NCBI RefSeq assembly: GCF_022024115.1
Contig: NZ_CP091792.1
Coordinates: 1,674,001-1,738,000 of the forward strand
DNA length: 64,000 nucleotides
Direction: 5' to 3'
From: Prevotella communis
Lineage (GTDB): Bacteria > Bacteroidota > Bacteroidia > Bacteroidales > Bacteroidaceae
The notes below the pieces were generated by a model. It was not told the DNA's origin. It did no database searches and was given only the letters and a program-made list of their open reading frames with translations. Numbering within the stretch: the stretch's first letter is position 1; every line of letters begins with the position of its first letter. This document shows, in pieces, positions 54,987 through 63,047 of this stretch. Both the position numbers and the translations under genes were made by a program.

Positions 54987-57900
54987 ATGATGAACAAACA
55001 GACATTCAAAGAGCTAATTGCAGGCTCAGCTTTCAAAGAGCTCTTTATTGCGGAAATGGGGTGGAATAATCCCCAAGGTAGTATCCGTCTTCCAAATATT
55101 ATCATTGATGATACAAACTATGCTTTCGAACAGATAGCTGTACGTAGTGGGTTCCAAGTGTTATCATGTCAGGTTGACGCAATTCCGACATCTTCTAGCT
55201 GTAAGAAGATTGATACGCAACTGCGTAAACAGGCCAATGACTACATCTGTATTTATTATATTCCTCAGACTGAGCATCATCTGTGGGTAGTGCCTGTGAA
55301 GAAGGTTGATAAACGTGACTTGGTATTGATAGAATACGATTCTGCAGCAAAGGCTGAATTCCTGTATTCTAAGATGACTGACCTTACATTTGCCTATGAT
55401 GATATTACTACCATCATGGATGTAAAGGAAAAGGTACAGGCAGGCTTCATTATTAATTCGGAGAAAATAACCAAGGACTTCTATACTGGATTCCGTAAGG
55501 AACATACCAACTTTGCAAAGTATATCACGGGTATTGATGATGAGATTACAGACTTGAAGAAAAACCGCAATAAGCAATGGTACACCTCTGTAATGCTCAA
55601 TCGCCTGATGTTCTGCTACTTCATCCAGAAGAAAGGATTCCTCGATAGAAATGTCAACTACTTGCGTGATAAGTTGGCTTGGGTTAAGAATGAGAAAGGC
55701 GAAGACCGCTTCTACGGAACTTTCTATCAAGGATTTTTGCTAAGTCTTTTCCATGAAGGACTAAACTCGCCTAGACATGAGCAAGGCTTTGTCCAGAAGT
55801 ACGGACGCATACCTTATCTGAATGGTGGTATGTTTAGTATTCATGAACTTGAAGAACAATACCCCGAGCTTGATATTGCTGATGAAGCTTTTGAGAGCCT
55901 CTTTGCCTTCTTTGACCAGTGGCATTGGCATCTTGATGATCGTTTGACGGCCAGCGGTAAGGACATCAATCCGGACGTTCTGGGTTATATATTTGAACAG
56001 TACATCAACGACCGTGCTCAGATGGGTGCCTACTATACTAAGGAGGACATCACAGAGTATATTGGTCGTAACACCATTCTGCCATTCTTGATGGATGCCA
56101 CAAAGAAGATGGACGAGAAGCCATTTAAATCCAATGGTGAAGTCTGGCAATTCCTCAAACAGAGTGGTGATACCTATATTTTTGATGCAGTCAAGAAAGG
56201 TGCAGACTTAGAGATACCAGAGGAGATCGCCATTGGTATTGATACTACGAAGCCTAACCTTTTGGAGCGTCGTAGCCATTGGAATGAAAAGACTCCTGAA
56301 GCATTTGCTTTGCCAACAGAGATATGGCGAGAGACGATAGAACGCTTGCAAAGGTATTCTGATATCAAAAATAAGCTAGAGAATGGTGTGCTAACCGAGA
56401 TTAACGACTTTATTACTTATAATCTCGACATCCGACAGTTTGTGCAAGACTTCCTTGCAAAGACAGATGACCACTTGTTTGTTAAGCATTTCTATGCCCA
56501 ATTACGCAAGGTTACTATCCTTGATCCCACTTGTGGTTCTGGTGCTTTTCTCTTTGCAGCTCTCAATATCCTTGAGCCACTTTACGAGGTATGTATTGAC
56601 AGAATGCAAACATGGAATAGGGAGAACGACAATCAGTTCAAAGAGGAACTGAGTGAACTTAATGGAAAGTATCGCTCAAATATCCGCTATTTCATATATA
56701 AGAACATCATTCTGCGCAATCTTTATGGCGTAGACATTATGGTTGAGGCTACGGAAATAGCCAAACTCCGACTATTTCTGAAGATGGTCGCAGTTGTGGA
56801 TGTAAATCCTCGTGAAGAGAATCTTGGTCTCGACCCATTGCCAGACATTGATTTTAATATTCGTTGTGGCAATACCCTTGTAGGATATGCAACTGAGGCT
56901 GACCTGGAAAGAGACTTAGTTGAGGGCGATATGTTCGCACGTCAAGAGTTCAAAGACAAGGTACATGTTGAAATGGATATCGTGGCCCATGCTTACAACA
57001 CCTTCAAAAAAGTACAACTTGAACAACATGCGGACTTGGATACCTATCGCAATGCAAAGAAGGAGCTAAAAGAACGTCTCAAGAAATTAGATGACCTTCT
57101 AAATAAGAAATTATATTCATCCACAGCAACCGAGGCTCAATACTTTGGTGGCTTAGGCTATGATGCATGGTTAAAGTCTCATCAACCTTTCCATTGGCTT
57201 GCAGAATACTACGATATAATAAATGGTAATAGAGGTTTCGATGTGATTATTGGTAATCCGCCGTATGTGACATTTACAGACAGAAGTATTCCATATAACG
57301 TTAGACACTACATTTCTTATGATTCTAAGAATTTATTCGCACTTGTAGGAGAGCGTTGTATAAGTATATCTAATGGCAAATCTTCAATAGGGTATATCAT
57401 ACCTCTTAGTGGTATGTCTATTGATGGATTTGCAAAATACCAAAATCTAATATATCACAATTGTGAGAGTTGGAATAGTTACTATTCTGGAGATAGGAAC
57501 CCTTCAGAATTGTTTACTGGAGTAAAAATTAGAGCGGGTATATATATAGGAAGAAAATCAAATGTGTCTCATAAATATGTTTGCAGATATTTGAAATATT
57601 ATGCAAATGAACGCTCAATTCTATTTAATAAAATAAAATATGTGGAATGCTATGATTGCGTTTCAGCCCCAAAACTAGATGGAGAAATAGGACGATCTGT
57701 TATAGAGAAACTTTTACAGTCTGGTAAACCTTTGGCTTCAGAGTTTTTCAACGATAGTTATATTTATTATCATGCAGCACCCATTTATTGGTGTAAGGCA
57801 TTGATGAATATCGATACCCTCATAAATAGTGGCTTAAACATTGCTGATTCATATAAAAAGAGGGAGATTTCTCAAAAATATCAGAATTATGCTTTTTCTC

Positions 57901-58256
57901 TTCTAAATTCTTCCACTTTCTTCTATTATTGGATAGTACTTTCAGACTGCTACAATTTAACGAAAAAATATATATCAGATATTAGGGTTCCCAAAAATTT
58001 GTCAGATAATACACTAAAGAAAGAGGCAGAAAAACTTAATGCTGACTTAAATAACAATATCCAGGTTGCAGAATATCAATATGCTAATAGAGGTGCGGTA
58101 CGATTCGCGCAATTCTTTCCAAAGAAATCTAAACCAATCATCGACGAGATTGACAAGATTCTAGCCAAGTATTACGGCTTTACGGATGAGGAACTTGACT
58201 TTATTATCAACTACGATATAAAATACCGTATGGGTGATGAGTTGAACGAAGAGTAA
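54987..58256 (+). CDS. Adenine-specific DNA methyltransferase, Eco57I/type IIG-like
   Basis: A 1089-residue protein with an N-terminal region (about 1-330) of unassigned function, the QMGAYYTKEDITEYI segment, SAM motif I DPTCGSGAFLFAAL near residue 511 and catalytic motif IV IIGNPPYVTF near 756 (N6-adenine class). The last 330 residues are the presumed target-recognition domain, whose base composition is visibly more AT-rich than the rest. ATG 54987 follows the helicase stop by 1 nt, and a second ATG follows at once. No separate specificity subunit is seen. DNA target unknown. Confidence 0.85.
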   Translation: MMNKQTFKELIAGSAFKELFIAEMGWNNPQGSIRLPNIIIDDTNYAFEQIAVRSGFQVLSCQVDAIPTSSSCKKIDTQLRKQANDYICIYYIPQTEHHLWVVPVKKVDKRDLVLIEYDSAAKAEFLYSKMTDLTFAYDDITTIMDVKEKVQAGFIINSEKITKDFYTGFRKEHTNFAKYITGIDDEITDLKKNRNKQWYTSVMLNRLMFCYFIQKKGFLDRNVNYLRDKLAWVKNEKGEDRFYGTFYQGFLLSLFHEGLNSPRHEQGFVQKYGRIPYLNGGMFSIHELEEQYPELDIADEAFESLFAFFDQWHWHLDDRLTASGKDINPDVLGYIFEQYINDRAQMGAYYTKEDITEYIGRNTILPFLMDATKKMDEKPFKSNGEVWQFLKQSGDTYIFDAVKKGADLEIPEEIAIGIDTTKPNLLERRSHWNEKTPEAFALPTEIWRETIERLQRYSDIKNKLENGVLTEINDFITYNLDIRQFVQDFLAKTDDHLFVKHFYAQLRKVTILDPTCGSGAFLFAALNILEPLYEVCIDRMQTWNRENDNQFKEELSELNGKYRSNIRYFIYKNIILRNLYGVDIMVEATEIAKLRLFLKMVAVVDVNPREENLGLDPLPDIDFNIRCGNTLVGYATEADLERDLVEGDMFARQEFKDKVHVEMDIVAHAYNTFKKVQLEQHADLDTYRNAKKELKERLKKLDDLLNKKLYSSTATEAQYFGGLGYDAWLKSHQPFHWLAEYYDIINGNRGFDVIIGNPPYVTFTDRSIPYNVRHYISYDSKNLFALVGERCISISNGKSSIGYIIPLSGMSIDGFAKYQNLIYHNCESWNSYYSGDRNPSELFTGVKIRAGIYIGRKSNVSHKYVCRYLKYYANERSILFNKIKYVECYDCVSAPKLDGEIGRSVIEKLLQSGKPLASEFFNDSYIYYHAAPIYWCKALMNIDTLINSGLNIADSYKKREISQKYQNYAFSLLNSSTFFYYWIVLSDCYNLTKKYISDIRVPKNLSDNTLKKEAEKLNADLNNNIQVAEYQYANRGAVRFAQFFPKKSKPIIDEIDKILAKYYGFTDEELDFIINYDIKYRMGDELNEE

Positions 58257-58257
58257 G

Positions 58258-58731
58258 ATGAATTGTATTGGTAACAAGGATCTTTTGAAGCTAAAGAAAA
58301 CAGCCTTTTTAGCCTCCAGCACCATACCATTAGATATGGTGTTGAAGTGCTATGACTGGGCATCAGGGAAACATGAGGAAGGCGAATGCGTTATTAGTGG
58401 TTTCAGTAGTAAGTTGGAACGCGACGTGCTGCATTTCCTTATAAAAGTCAAATGTCCTGTCATCCTGGTACTTGCAAGGCGTTTATATAGCAATACCCCA
58501 GAGGAATTAAGAGAACCAATTGAGCAGGGGAGACTACTTCTTATTTCAAATACCAATTCACCTCGCCAGACACGTGCGACAGCCAAAATTCGCAATAAAT
58601 ATGTCTGCAATATATCTGATAAAGTTCTCATTGTAACTGCGAACTCAAAGTCAAGTCTCGTACCCCTTTCTATGGAATTTAAATCAAAACAAATATCGGT
58701 CGATGGCTCATCTCAGACTAATGCTACCTAA
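58258..58731 (+). CDS. DprA/SMF-like SLOG-domain protein
   Basis: A 157-residue Rossmann-like protein of the DprA/LOG group. Visible blocks are SSTIPLDMVLKCYDWA, CVISGFSSKLERDVL, CPVILVLARRLY, LREPIEQGRLLLIS, then TRATAKIRNKYVCNISDKVLIVTANS (matching RN-riiagLsD-vlVvea in DprA). It is half the size of housekeeping DprA and lacks extra domains, so a role in natural transformation is unlikely. SLOG proteins occur as sensors or accessory factors in defence operons (known of the superfamily). It starts 1 nt after the methyltransferase stop, so it is very probably part of the same operon. Confidence 0.75.
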   Translation: MNCIGNKDLLKLKKTAFLASSTIPLDMVLKCYDWASGKHEEGECVISGFSSKLERDVLHFLIKVKCPVILVLARRLYSNTPEELREPIEQGRLLLISNTNSPRQTRATAKIRNKYVCNISDKVLIVTANSKSSLVPLSMEFKSKQISVDGSSQTNAT

Positions 58732-58780
58732 ATCTGAGGATAGAAGAGGGGAAACCTGAATAAAAATATCTTCTGTTCGC

Positions 58781-58809
58781 TTTGAGTGAACAAATAATTG
58801 CTATCTTTG
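58781..58809 (+). promoter_or_regulatory. Promoter for the ASCH-DUF2779 operon
   Basis: TTTG at 58781-58784, 17 bp, then TATCTTTG at 58802-58809. The spacing is 2 bp short of the usual 19-21. The ATG lies 45 nt downstream. Confidence 0.6.
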
Positions 58810-58854
58810 CAAACAGAATCTAAGAATAAACGTATAACTAAAAACCGAAAGACT

Positions 58855-59706
58855 ATGAAAGTACTATCAGTACAACAGCCCTGGGCATCGCTAATTTGCG
58901 CAGGCATTAAGGATGTAGAGAACAGAACATGGAAGGCAGCAAAGGTGCCTGGCCGTATTCTGATTCATGCCAGTTCGAAGAAAGTGACAAGAAACTTCTT
59001 TGCTGGTATTCCTGAGTATATGGAGTCAATCATCAAGAATGAAGTAGGATTTGGAAACCTTCCTGCTCTTGACACACTTCCTACAAGTGCCATTATTGGA
59101 TATGTTACTGTTAAGGGATTCGAGGAAGGCAAATCTGATTCCTTATGGGCTGACGGTCCTGGGGTAATCAAGTGGGAGTTGGAAGATGCCTGGATGTTTG
59201 ATGAGCCAATACTGAATGTAAAAGGTAAGCTGAATCTTTTTGACTATGATGAGGTAGATGAGGATAATCTGCCTCCAGCTCATCAGGTGCCATTAAGCGC
59301 TGTCGATCTTAATGATAATGAAGATGAGGTCTTTATACCATGCGAAGAGAATACTTTTGAACAGATAAAATCTGGTGAACTTGACAGCATGCAGCTGTAT
59401 CTGGAAGGCTATCTGTATAATACTCTTTGCGTTGAGTCAACATTAGAGATGAAACCTTTTAAGGCTGTGACGATTGAATGTGGCAATGAATTTGTGAAGT
59501 TCGAACTGAAAGATGAGTCTGGCATTTTTGCTCTTCCTGATCCTGAAGATGAAACGAAGCCGTATGTTATCCAATACCCTGATGGGAGTGAATGTGGATG
59601 GTTGATTGCTGATTTCGTGTTTGGCAAGAAACTTGATGAGGGAGAACTTGTTGGTTTTTGTGGAGGAATAAAGAAGGATATGATAGACCAACTGATGAAG
59701 AATTAA
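58855..59706 (+). CDS. ASCH-domain protein
   Basis: A 283-residue protein. The N-terminal ASCH domain (about 1-130) has KVLSVQQPWASLICAGIKDVENRTW, GRILIHASSK and the IIGYVTVKGF strand. ASCH folds bind RNA or modified nucleosides, and YqfB-type members hydrolyse N4-acetylcytidine. The rest (130-283) is very acidic (DYDEVDEDNLPP, DLNDNEDEVF) and unassigned. ATG 58855 was chosen because it starts exactly at the family N-terminus; the in-frame 58798 ATG lies upstream of the -7 element. The stop overlaps the next start as TAATG, showing tight coupling to the nuclease gene. Confidence 0.8.
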   Translation: MKVLSVQQPWASLICAGIKDVENRTWKAAKVPGRILIHASSKKVTRNFFAGIPEYMESIIKNEVGFGNLPALDTLPTSAIIGYVTVKGFEEGKSDSLWADGPGVIKWELEDAWMFDEPILNVKGKLNLFDYDEVDEDNLPPAHQVPLSAVDLNDNEDEVFIPCEENTFEQIKSGELDSMQLYLEGYLYNTLCVESTLEMKPFKAVTIECGNEFVKFELKDESGIFALPDPEDETKPYVIQYPDGSECGWLIADFVFGKKLDEGELVGFCGGIKKDMIDQLMKN

Positions 59707-61217
59707 TGATGAAGCAGTTGTCAAAATCAAAGTACGCCAAGTATTGCCAGTGTCCTAAGTGCTTATGGATGAGTGTGTATAAGCCTGAGGAGGAAGTGGT
59801 GGATCCCAGTAGCGAAGCAAGATTCGAGAACGGTACTGAAGTGGGAGACCTGGCTATGGGATTACTGGGGGAATATGTCGACGTCACTACCAATCAGGAG
59901 GATGGTAGGCTCGACCTTTCAGCCATGATTACCAAGACTAAGCAGCTGATGGAGGCAGGGCAGGAGAATATCTGCGAGGCTTCATTCAGTTATGATGGAA
60001 ATTATTGTGCTGTGGATATCCTTCATAAGACGGAAAATGGCTGGGCTATCTATGAGGTGAAGAGTACCAGCTTCCCGGAATTTAATGGTAATCCGGCCAA
60101 GTTGGACAAGTATCTGCCAGACGTGGCCTATCAGAAATGGGTGCTCAAGAAGTGTGGCGTCAACGTAACGGGCACCTTCCTGGTCTGCCTGAATTCTGAT
60201 TATGTCAGGGAGGGTGAGTTGGACCTGCAGAAGTTGTTCGTGATAAACGACATGGAGGAACTGATAGCCAATGAATATGATAAGGTGGAGAACGGACAGG
60301 CAGCGGCAAGGAAACTGCTGCAGCAGACAGAAGAGCCAACGATGGATATCTGGGAGGGTTGCAAGAAGCCTTATGACTGCGGTTTCTTCAAATACTGCTC
60401 ACGTCACTTGCCGTCACCATCTGTCTTTGACCTCTATCGTATGCGTTTCTCTGATAAGCTGAAGTATTATCGCCAGGGGCTTGTAACTTACGATGATATC
60501 AAGAATGAGAGACTGACTCCTGTAAGACGGATACAAGTGGATAGCGGATTATCAAACACCCCTCATGTTGAGGCTGATAAGATTAAGGCTTTTCTTGATA
60601 CATTGACCTATCCGTTGTATTTCCTGGACTTCGAGACGATGCAGCAGGTGATTCCGCAGTTTGATGGTACGAAGGTGTATCAGCAGATTACGTTCCAGTA
60701 TTCACTTCACATCATTGAAAAGGAGGGTGGGGAACTGATCCATAAAGAACATCTGGGCATATCGGGTACAGACCCGAGAAGGGCTTTGGCAGAACAGCTC
60801 TGTCAGGATATTCCCATGGATGTGTGTACGCTGGCATACAACAAGTCCTTTGAGTGTACGCGCATCAAGGAACTGGCTGGATGGTATCCTGATTTGGCAG
60901 AGCATCTTCTGAACATCATGAAAAATATCAAGGATTTGCTCGACCCGTTTGCGGCTGGTCAGTATTACCTGCCATCCATGGGAGGCTCATTCTCAATCAA
61001 GAGGGTGCTGCCGTCGTTGTTCCCCGACGACCCGTCGCTGGATTATCATAACCTGGAAGGTGGCGTGCAAAATGGTAATGATGCCATGACTATCTTCCCA
61101 AAGATACAGTTCATGGAACCGAAGGAGCAGGAAGCGGCTCGCAAGGCCTTACTGCAATACTGTTGCCTCGATACGTATGCTATGGTGAAGGTGTGGGAGA
61201 AACTAAAAGAGGCATGA
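59706..61217 (+). CDS. DUF2779 protein: Cas4-like nuclease plus DEDD-like exonuclease domain
   Basis: A 503-residue protein (a second ATG at 59709 gives 502). The N-terminal part is Cas4-like: KSKYAKYCQCPKCLWM with a Cys pair, RFENGTEVGDLAM, an AVDILHK segment, GWAIYEVKSTSFPEF (E-x-K core), and GCKKPYDCGFFKYC with further Cys for an Fe-S cluster. The C-terminal DUF2779 part (about 310-503) resembles DEDD 3'-5' exonucleases: LYFLDFETMQQ, TLAYNKSFECTRIKELA and YCCLDTYAMVKVW. Many species carry DUF2779 as a stand-alone gene of unknown role. Here its coupling with an ASCH protein suggests a nucleic-acid-handling pair (inference). Confidence 0.82.
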   Translation: MMKQLSKSKYAKYCQCPKCLWMSVYKPEEEVVDPSSEARFENGTEVGDLAMGLLGEYVDVTTNQEDGRLDLSAMITKTKQLMEAGQENICEASFSYDGNYCAVDILHKTENGWAIYEVKSTSFPEFNGNPAKLDKYLPDVAYQKWVLKKCGVNVTGTFLVCLNSDYVREGELDLQKLFVINDMEELIANEYDKVENGQAAARKLLQQTEEPTMDIWEGCKKPYDCGFFKYCSRHLPSPSVFDLYRMRFSDKLKYYRQGLVTYDDIKNERLTPVRRIQVDSGLSNTPHVEADKIKAFLDTLTYPLYFLDFETMQQVIPQFDGTKVYQQITFQYSLHIIEKEGGELIHKEHLGISGTDPRRALAEQLCQDIPMDVCTLAYNKSFECTRIKELAGWYPDLAEHLLNIMKNIKDLLDPFAAGQYYLPSMGGSFSIKRVLPSLFPDDPSLDYHNLEGGVQNGNDAMTIFPKIQFMEPKEQEAARKALLQYCCLDTYAMVKVWEKLKEA

Positions 61218-61271
61218 GGACTGAAGGCTGAAGGCGGGAGATGTAAGAGGGAAGATGTTTGATGTTTGATG
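61216..61271. repeat. 7-bp array beginning at the DUF2779 stop codon
   Basis: Eight consecutive 7-bp units (gaggact, gaaggct, gaaggcg, ggagatg, taagagg, gaagatg, tttgatg, tttgatg). The first unit overlaps the TGA stop codon. The next 60 bp are mixed sequence before the hairpin at 61332. Confidence 0.85.
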
Positions 61272-61331
61272 AGGTGCTCATCATTCTTCGACAAGCGAAG
61301 CGGCAGAGCCGAGCGGACCCAACTAAAATAT

Positions 61332-61358
61332 GGCAGGTTATCAACATGATACCTGCCG
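61332..61358 (-). terminator. Hairpin after hicB
   Basis: GGCAGGT and ACCTGCC arms with inner ATCA/TGAT, 22 nt downstream of the hicB stop. The minus-strand flank has ATATTTTAG, a weak T run, so efficiency is uncertain. Confidence 0.55.
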
Positions 61359-61379
61359 TTGTACATCTATAAATAAGTG

Positions 61380-61790
61380 TTATTCCACAGCAATAAGTTC
61401 ACGGCCTATTTTGTGCAGACCTTCAACGATGCGACGGCGCTGTTCTGGACGAGGCTTTTTAATACCGTTGGCATAGTGGCTCAGCTGGTGCTGATTGATA
61501 CCTGAAGCACGGCTGATTGCAGCAATGGAGGCATAAGGAGAGCACATCTGCAGCAAGGCTGCGGCATCCAGATGGTACTCGAATTTGTAGTCGCCATCGC
61601 GAAGCCACTGGGGAACATCATCGCCATCTGCAATCATTCCTTCTATATGGAAGTTGAGTGTGTTGCGTACTTCATCAATAAGTTCGTTGTACGTTTTGGC
61701 AGTAACAACCACTGCACCAGGCACGTTCTCGCTCAGAGCTGCACCATAATTCTTGTCACACCAAGATACATTTACAATAATTTTTTCCAT
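61380..61790 (-). CDS. hicB: HicB-family antitoxin
   Basis: A 136-residue antitoxin. The N-terminal half is the HicB partial RNase-H-like fold (KIIVNVSWCDKNYGAALSENVPGAVVV, YNELIDEVRNTLNFHIEGM), and the C-terminal half is a DNA-binding HTH (AISRASGINQHQLSHYANGIKKP). It binds and blocks HicA and represses the operon. ATG 61790 has AAGGA 6 nt upstream; ATG 61796 would leave no spacing, so it was not chosen. It lies 18 nt after hicA. Confidence 0.9.
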   Translation of the reverse strand: MEKIIVNVSWCDKNYGAALSENVPGAVVVTAKTYNELIDEVRNTLNFHIEGMIADGDDVPQWLRDGDYKFEYHLDAAALLQMCSPYASIAAISRASGINQHQLSHYANGIKKPRPEQRRRIVEGLHKIGRELIAVE

Positions 61791-61808
61791 ATCCATTCCT
61801 TTTTTTTA

Positions 61809-62003
61809 TTATTTCCAACCTGCCTGTTTCCAAATACTATTCAAGAGAAATTGGTTTAATACCTCATTTTTATGTCCTCTGATAGTCACCTTGCCTTTCT
61901 TCTGAGGATGTTTATATTGTCGATGGTCACCTTTGGTGGCTACAAGTACCCATCCGTCAGCTTCAAGCATTTTGATGACTTCAATAACCTTATACGCTTT
62001 CAT
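61809..62003 (-). CDS. hicA: HicA-family mRNA interferase toxin
   Basis: A 64-residue double-stranded RNA-binding-fold toxin with the signature MLEADGWVLVATKGDHRQYKHP, containing catalytic His27, and the HKNEVLNQFLLNSIWKQAG end. It cleaves mRNA when free of HicB. Toxin-first order is usual for hicAB. Confidence 0.9.
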   Translation of the reverse strand: MKAYKVIEVIKMLEADGWVLVATKGDHRQYKHPQKKGKVTIRGHKNEVLNQFLLNSIWKQAGWK

Positions 62004-62023
62004 GTTTATACTTTATGTTGGTA

Positions 62024-62055
62024 CAAAGGTAATAAAAAGAATACCATTTTGCAAA
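62024..62055 (-). promoter_or_regulatory. Promoter of hicAB
   Basis: Minus strand: TTTG (62055-62052), 20 bp, TACCTTTG (62031-62024). Both boxes are perfect, 20 nt upstream of the hicA ATG. Confidence 0.85.
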
Positions 62056-62124
62056 TAAAAGCATCAGAAAAGTATTCTTTTTAATACTCTTTAAGAAAAA
62101 TAGCATTCGTACAAACGATATGTC

Positions 62125-62200
62125 AGGTGTCTGAGTACAGAGGGGACGGGTGAGTGTCGGAAGATGTCTGAAGTATGATGTCTGAAGTCTGATGTCATAT
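62125..62200. repeat. 7-bp array downstream of the hicAB promoter zone
   Basis: Units such as gtctgaa, gtatgat and gtctgat recur every 7 bp, clearest from 62159 to 62200 and decayed to the left. No ORF. Confidence 0.75.
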
Positions 62201-62250
62201 TAACCCGTCAACAGATTCTAGTCGTGAGATAGAGAACTGACAACCTAAAT

Positions 62251-62382
62251 CAGTTCCTAGCCAGTTCTTAGGCAGCAATCACTCTGCTCCTCATTGCTTC
62301 ATTACTCTATGGTTTTTAAGTCGTTACTCTATGGTTTACGATGTGTTAACCTATGGTTTACGATGTATAAGTCTGTGGTTTA
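62251..62382. repeat. 11/22-bp phased array, first block
   Basis: Twelve consecutive 11-bp steps without slip. From 62306 alternate steps share tctatggttta (62306, 62328, 62350, 62372) while the intervening steps are cgatgt-type, giving a 22-bp super-period. No ORF. The bases 62383-62493 and 62517-62609 show no regular structure that I can support. Confidence 0.85.
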
Positions 62383-62493
62383 CTAAAAGGATCTGTTCCT
62401 AATGAACATTGTCTGGCTTGTATTTCTTCTGTATAGGCTATGCGAATCTGATTCTGATGGAATGAAATTCATGTCACAACTTTTTAGTGCTTT

Positions 62494-62632
62494 CACTAAT
62501 TCAGCTTCTAGCCTGCAGAGAGTGACAAGGTTTTCAGTACGATGTAAACGATGTTGACAAGTAATTCAGTTTAACCCGGTGAAAACTGTCAAGTGAGTTT
62601 AGGAAAAGGCACTAATTCAGCTTCTAGCCTGC
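62494..62632. repeat. 23-bp direct repeat, copies 116 bp apart
   Basis: The 23 bases at 62494-62516 recur identically at 62610-62632 (both begin cactaattcagc). A different 26-bp segment at 62266-62291 recurs identically at 62633-62658 (both contain ggcagcaatcact). The zone has therefore been duplicated in pieces. Confidence 0.9.
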
Positions 62633-62796
62633 TCTTAGGCAGCAATCACTCTGCTCCTAGGCTGCTCCTAAGCTGCTCCTAGGCTGCTCCTAAGCTGCTC
62701 CTAGGCTGCTCCGTGGAGCACTCACGAAGCAGGCTAGAGTATGGCTAGAGTATGGCTAGAGTATGGCTAGAGTATGGCTAGAAGCAGGCTAGAGTA
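62621..62796. repeat. 11-bp phased array, second block
   Basis: Sixteen 11-bp steps in register. Five are ctcctaggctg or ctcctaagctg (62654-62708), alternating so that the exact period is 22 bp. Later steps are tggctagagta (62742-62774) and variants. At 62797 the unit changes to a 7-bp array with no gap. Confidence 0.92.
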
Positions 62797-62885
62797 TGGC
62801 TGAGGGATGATGTAAGAAGGAAGATGTAAGAGGGAAGAGGTCTGAAGGCTGAGGGCTGATGGCGGGAGACGTAAGAGGGATATGA
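62797..62885. repeat. 7-bp array abutting the 11-bp array
   Basis: After the transitional step tggctgaggga the units run every 7 bp (agaagga, agaggga, tgaaggc, tgagggc, tgatggc and others) to about 62885. The style and some units match the arrays at 39116 and 61216. Confidence 0.85.
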
Positions 62886-62936
62886 CTGGTGATGGATTCC
62901 TTAATTGTCTTTTGAATTGTCTTTCTTGCCAAAATA

Positions 62937-62968
62937 TTTGCGGAAATCAACTTTTATGTATATTTTTG
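62937..62968 (+). promoter_or_regulatory. Promoter for the XRE regulator transcript
   Basis: TTTG at 62937-62940, 20 bp, TATTTTTG at 62961-62968. The first ATG on the predicted transcript is that of a 19-residue ORF at 62988. Confidence 0.8.
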
Positions 62969-62987
62969 CAGCAGATTTAGAAACTAT

Positions 62988-63047
62988 ATGGAAAAGAATC
63001 TGTTTATAGAGCTGTTGGAGGATGGCGAGAAATATTATGAAGACTAA
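62988..63047 (+). CDS. Possible 19-residue leader peptide or gene remnant
   Basis: The first ORF after a strong promoter: MEKNLFIELLEDG at the start, ending YYED. It overlaps the regulator start in another frame. It may be a leader peptide, or the remnant of a small toxin or antitoxin gene. Coding is not proven. Confidence 0.3.
   Translation: MEKNLFIELLEDGEKYYED

Noticed and set aside
62251..62885. CRISPR array
   Set aside because: Units are only 7 or 11 bp, follow one another without unique spacers, and no cas genes are present.
44696..63000. Integrated phage or conjugative element
   Set aside because: Composition and gene content look accessory, but no integrase, transposase, structural phage gene, relaxase or attachment site was found.
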